Assembly: GCF_008364825.1 (NCBI RefSeq)
Contig: NZ_VTTO01000011.1
Location: forward strand, 156,105 to 220,104
Source of the DNA: Azospirillum sp. B21
Lineage (GTDB): Bacteria; Pseudomonadota; Alphaproteobacteria; Azospirillales; Azospirillaceae
Direction: 5' to 3'
DNA: 64,000 bases
The notes beneath the pieces are model-generated. The model saw only the letters and a list, made by a program, of their open reading frames with translations, was not told the origin of the DNA and ran no database searches. How positions within the stretch are numbered: position 1 is the stretch's first letter; each line of letters opens with the position of its first letter. A program made the translations under genes and the position numbers. Below are positions 62,003 through 64,000 of the stretch, in pieces.

Positions 62003-63817
62003 TCAGCGCACGGTGACGCGGGCCAGTTCGGCGCCGTCGGGCGCCATGACGTGGGTGGAGCAGGCAAGGCACGGGTCGAAGCTGTGCAGGGTGCGCAGGA
62101 TCTCCACCGGCTCGTCCGGGCGGGCCATCGGCGTGTTCAGCAGCGACGCCTCGAACGCCCCGATGTTGCCCTTGGGATCGCGCGGGCTGCCGTTCCAGGT
62201 CGTCGGCACGACGCACTGGTAGTTGTCGATCTTGCCTTCCTTGATCTTGATCCAGTGGCCCAGGCCGCCGCGCGGGGCGGCGACGGTGCCGACGCCCTTG
62301 GCCTCCTTCGGCCAGGTCTTCGGGTCCCACTTCTCGACATTTGCGGTGGCGGTGTCGCCGGCCTTGATGTTGGCGATCAGGGCATTCCAGTCGTCCATCA
62401 TCATGGTGCAGCAGTACTGGCATTCCAGCGCGCGGGCCAGGGTGCGGCCGATGGTGGTCGGCAGCGCCTGCTGCGGCGTGAAGTTCGTGCCGGCCAGTTT
62501 GTTGAAGGCGCCGAGAGATTCGGTGATCTGGTCCTTCACGTAACCGACGCCCTGGGCATAGGCCAGGATGTAGCGGGGCAGGGGGCCGACCTCCACCGCA
62601 TGGCCGCGCCAGCGCGGAGCCTTGATCCAGGAATACTTGGCGGCCTCGTCAAGCTCCTTGATGTCGGTGCGGGTGCCCTTGGTGTTGGCGCCCAGTTCGA
62701 ACTTGGCCTGGGTCACGCCGTCCCACGGGTGCAGGCCCTTGCTCTCGTCCTCGTAGTGATACCAGCTGTGGGCGACGAACTCCTGCACCTGGGCCGGGTC
62801 GCGCGGGTCGATGGGATGGACCTCGTTCCAGTTGCCGTTCAGGATGACGCCGCCCGGCAGCTGGCAGGTGGAATGGTCGTACGGCACCTTCTCGTAATCG
62901 CCATAGTCCATGACGTTGGTCGCCGCCAGCCCGCCGCCATAGAGCCAGTCCTTGTAGAAGCTGGCGATGGCGAGCACGTCCGGCAGATAGACGTTCTCGA
63001 CGAAGGCCGTGGCCTCTTGGATGCGGGCGCGGATGAAGTTCAGCCGCTCCATGTTCAGCGGCGCGCCCGACGACCCGTTGCCGTCCATGTTGATGGCGCA
63101 GGGAACGCCGCCGACCATGTAGTTCGGGTGCGGGTTCTTGCCGCCGAGGATGGTGTGGATCTTGACGATGTCCTTCTGGAGATCGAGCGCCTCCAGGTAA
63201 TGGGTCACCGCCATCAGGTCGGCTTCCGGCGACAGCTTGTAGGCCGGGTTGTCCCAATAGCCGTTCTTGAAGATGCCGAGCTGGCCGCTCTCCACGAACT
63301 TCTTCAGGCGGGTCTGGACGTCGCGGAAATAGCCGGGGCTGGACTTGGCATGGCGCGGCGACACCGCCTGCTGCAGCGCCGAGGTCGCCTGCGGATCGGC
63401 CTTCAGCGCGTTGACCGGGTTGACCCAGTCCAGCGCATGCAGGTGGTAGAAATGGACGATGTGGTCATGGACCTGCAGCGTCTTCGCCATGATCTCGCGG
63501 ATCAGATGGGCGTTCTTCGGGATGCGGATCTGCAGCGCATCCTCCACCGCGCGGACCGAGGTCAACGCGTGGCAGCCGGTGCAGACGCCGCAGATGCGCT
63601 CGACGAAGGCCCAGGCGTCGCGCGGATCGCGACCCTTCAGGATGACTTCGAGGCCGCGCCACATGGTGCCGGTCGACACCGCGTTGCGGATGACGTTGTC
63701 GCTGTCGACGTTCACCTCGCAGCGCATGTGGCCTTCGATGCGGGTAACCGGATCGACGACGATGCGCTTGCCGCCGTTGTCGAGCGAGAAGCCGTTCGGG
63801 GTCTGGACGATGCCCAT
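62003..63817 (-). CDS. hupL: HupL, large subunit of uptake [NiFe] hydrogenase
   Basis: A 604-residue nickel-binding subunit. The four cysteine ligands are in ERICGVCTGCHAL (C76, C79) and DPCLACSTH (C583, C586). After the maturation His589 come 15 more residues (VMAPDGAELARVTVR), which a HupD-type protease should remove. The remaining sequence resembles group 1 membrane-bound uptake hydrogenases, which oxidise H2, for instance the H2 made by nitrogenase. The ATG at 63817 follows the hupS stop by 2 bases, so the two subunits are coupled. The hupC gene follows. Confidence 0.96.
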   Translation of the reverse strand: MGIVQTPNGFSLDNGGKRIVVDPVTRIEGHMRCEVNVDSDNVIRNAVSTGTMWRGLEVILKGRDPRDAWAFVERICGVCTGCHALTSVRAVEDALQIRIPKNAHLIREIMAKTLQVHDHIVHFYHLHALDWVNPVNALKADPQATSALQQAVSPRHAKSSPGYFRDVQTRLKKFVESGQLGIFKNGYWDNPAYKLSPEADLMAVTHYLEALDLQKDIVKIHTILGGKNPHPNYMVGGVPCAINMDGNGSSGAPLNMERLNFIRARIQEATAFVENVYLPDVLAIASFYKDWLYGGGLAATNVMDYGDYEKVPYDHSTCQLPGGVILNGNWNEVHPIDPRDPAQVQEFVAHSWYHYEDESKGLHPWDGVTQAKFELGANTKGTRTDIKELDEAAKYSWIKAPRWRGHAVEVGPLPRYILAYAQGVGYVKDQITESLGAFNKLAGTNFTPQQALPTTIGRTLARALECQYCCTMMMDDWNALIANIKAGDTATANVEKWDPKTWPKEAKGVGTVAAPRGGLGHWIKIKEGKIDNYQCVVPTTWNGSPRDPKGNIGAFEASLLNTPMARPDEPVEILRTLHSFDPCLACSTHVMAPDGAELARVTVR

Positions 63818-63819
63818 GG

Positions 63820-64000
63820 TCAGACGTCTCCCTTGTGCTGCGCGCGCTTCAGGGCGCTGACCGCCGCGTGGGCGGCGATGATGCTGCCGACGCCGATGGC
63901 GGCGGTGGTGCCGATCTCGTCGGCGTTGGCTTCGATCCCGAACTGGAGGATGTCGGACTGGCGGGCATACCAGGAGCCCTTGTCCCAGAATCCGTCCTCC
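63820..64000 (-). CDS. hupS: HupS, small subunit of uptake hydrogenase, C-terminal part (continues beyond the window)
   Basis: A leftward frame open to the window end and stopping with TGA at 63820-63822; it is read directly from the strand. The 59 visible residues, starting EDGFWDKGSWYARQSD, match the C-terminal end of group 1 [NiFe] hydrogenase small subunits. These include the membrane-anchor helix (GTTAAIGVGSIIAAHAAVSA). It carries the iron-sulfur clusters that move electrons from HupL to HupC; the clusters themselves and the twin-arginine signal lie outside. The stop is 2 bases before the hupL start. Confidence 0.92.
   Translation of the reverse strand, partial: EDGFWDKGSWYARQSDILQFGIEANADEIGTTAAIGVGSIIAAHAAVSALKRAQHKGDV

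Overview
The window comes from a GC-rich alphaproteobacterium and most resembles Azospirillum or a close relative. The basis is the gene mix: denitrification (nirK, norCBQD, norEF), an uptake [NiFe] hydrogenase (hup/hyp), a Sinorhizobium-like choline transporter, and a form II CO dehydrogenase-like cluster. The genus is an inference and has not been proven. I saw no rRNA, tRNA, CRISPR array, integrase, transposase or replication origin. Interspersed CCCTCTCC-type hairpin repeats occur between genes.

Bases 1-5400 carry choline uptake genes (choV partial, choW, betI, choX) and a molybdopterin-domain/nucleotidyltransferase fusion suited to making the cytosine-type molybdenum cofactor. Bases 5300-11400 hold a glutamine amidotransferase-like protein, a periplasmic nucleotidase, two tandem paralogues of a family I do not recognise, a tyrosine/dual-specificity phosphatase and a YitT membrane protein. 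Bases 11600-18730 hold a PLP-dependent threonine/serine dehydratase, then a tightly coupled signalling operon: a transmembrane histidine kinase, a dipeptide-type periplasmic binding protein and a receiver-PAS-GGDEF protein. No transporter permease accompanies that binding protein.

Bases 18930-26550 are a leftward operon coxS-coxL-coxM-(DUF4160-DUF2442)-coxD-coxE-xdhC(N)-xdhC(C). CoxL has the form II loop AYRGAGR, so CO oxidation is not assured. A small DUF4160/DUF2442 pair sits inside this operon. Rightward from 26890 are a TAXI-TRAP receptor, a fused TRAP permease, a DUF1850 protein and an NhaD/CitMHS-type antiporter. Then come a leftward PCMT-erythromycin esterase fusion, an RND pump with its adaptor, and a divergent TetR regulator with a clear inverted-repeat operator.

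Bases 39200-49800 hold a YchJ-like SEC-C protein, a second YitT, an aromatic/aspartate aminotransferase and the nitric oxide/nitrite reductase island. norE, norF and a 51-residue membrane protein run left from a shared intergenic region; norC, norB, norQ, norD, mog and nirK run right. Perfect TTGAC-N4-GTCAA (FNR/NNR/Dnr-type) boxes lie between norE and norC and upstream of nirK. A strong terminator separates norCB from norQD. Just past nirK, on the other strand, is a 26-codon gene with its own promoter, a full-length Shine-Dalgarno and a terminator.

Bases 50100-58200 hold a DctPQM TRAP transporter, a type III polyketide synthase/isoprenylcysteine-methyltransferase-like/SDR operon (possible phenolic lipid or pyrone synthesis), a SulP anion transporter and a small hydrophilic protein. 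Bases 58360-64000 hold hypF, a small unknown gene, and hupC, hupL and the end of hupS, transcribed leftward as hupS-hupL-hupC.
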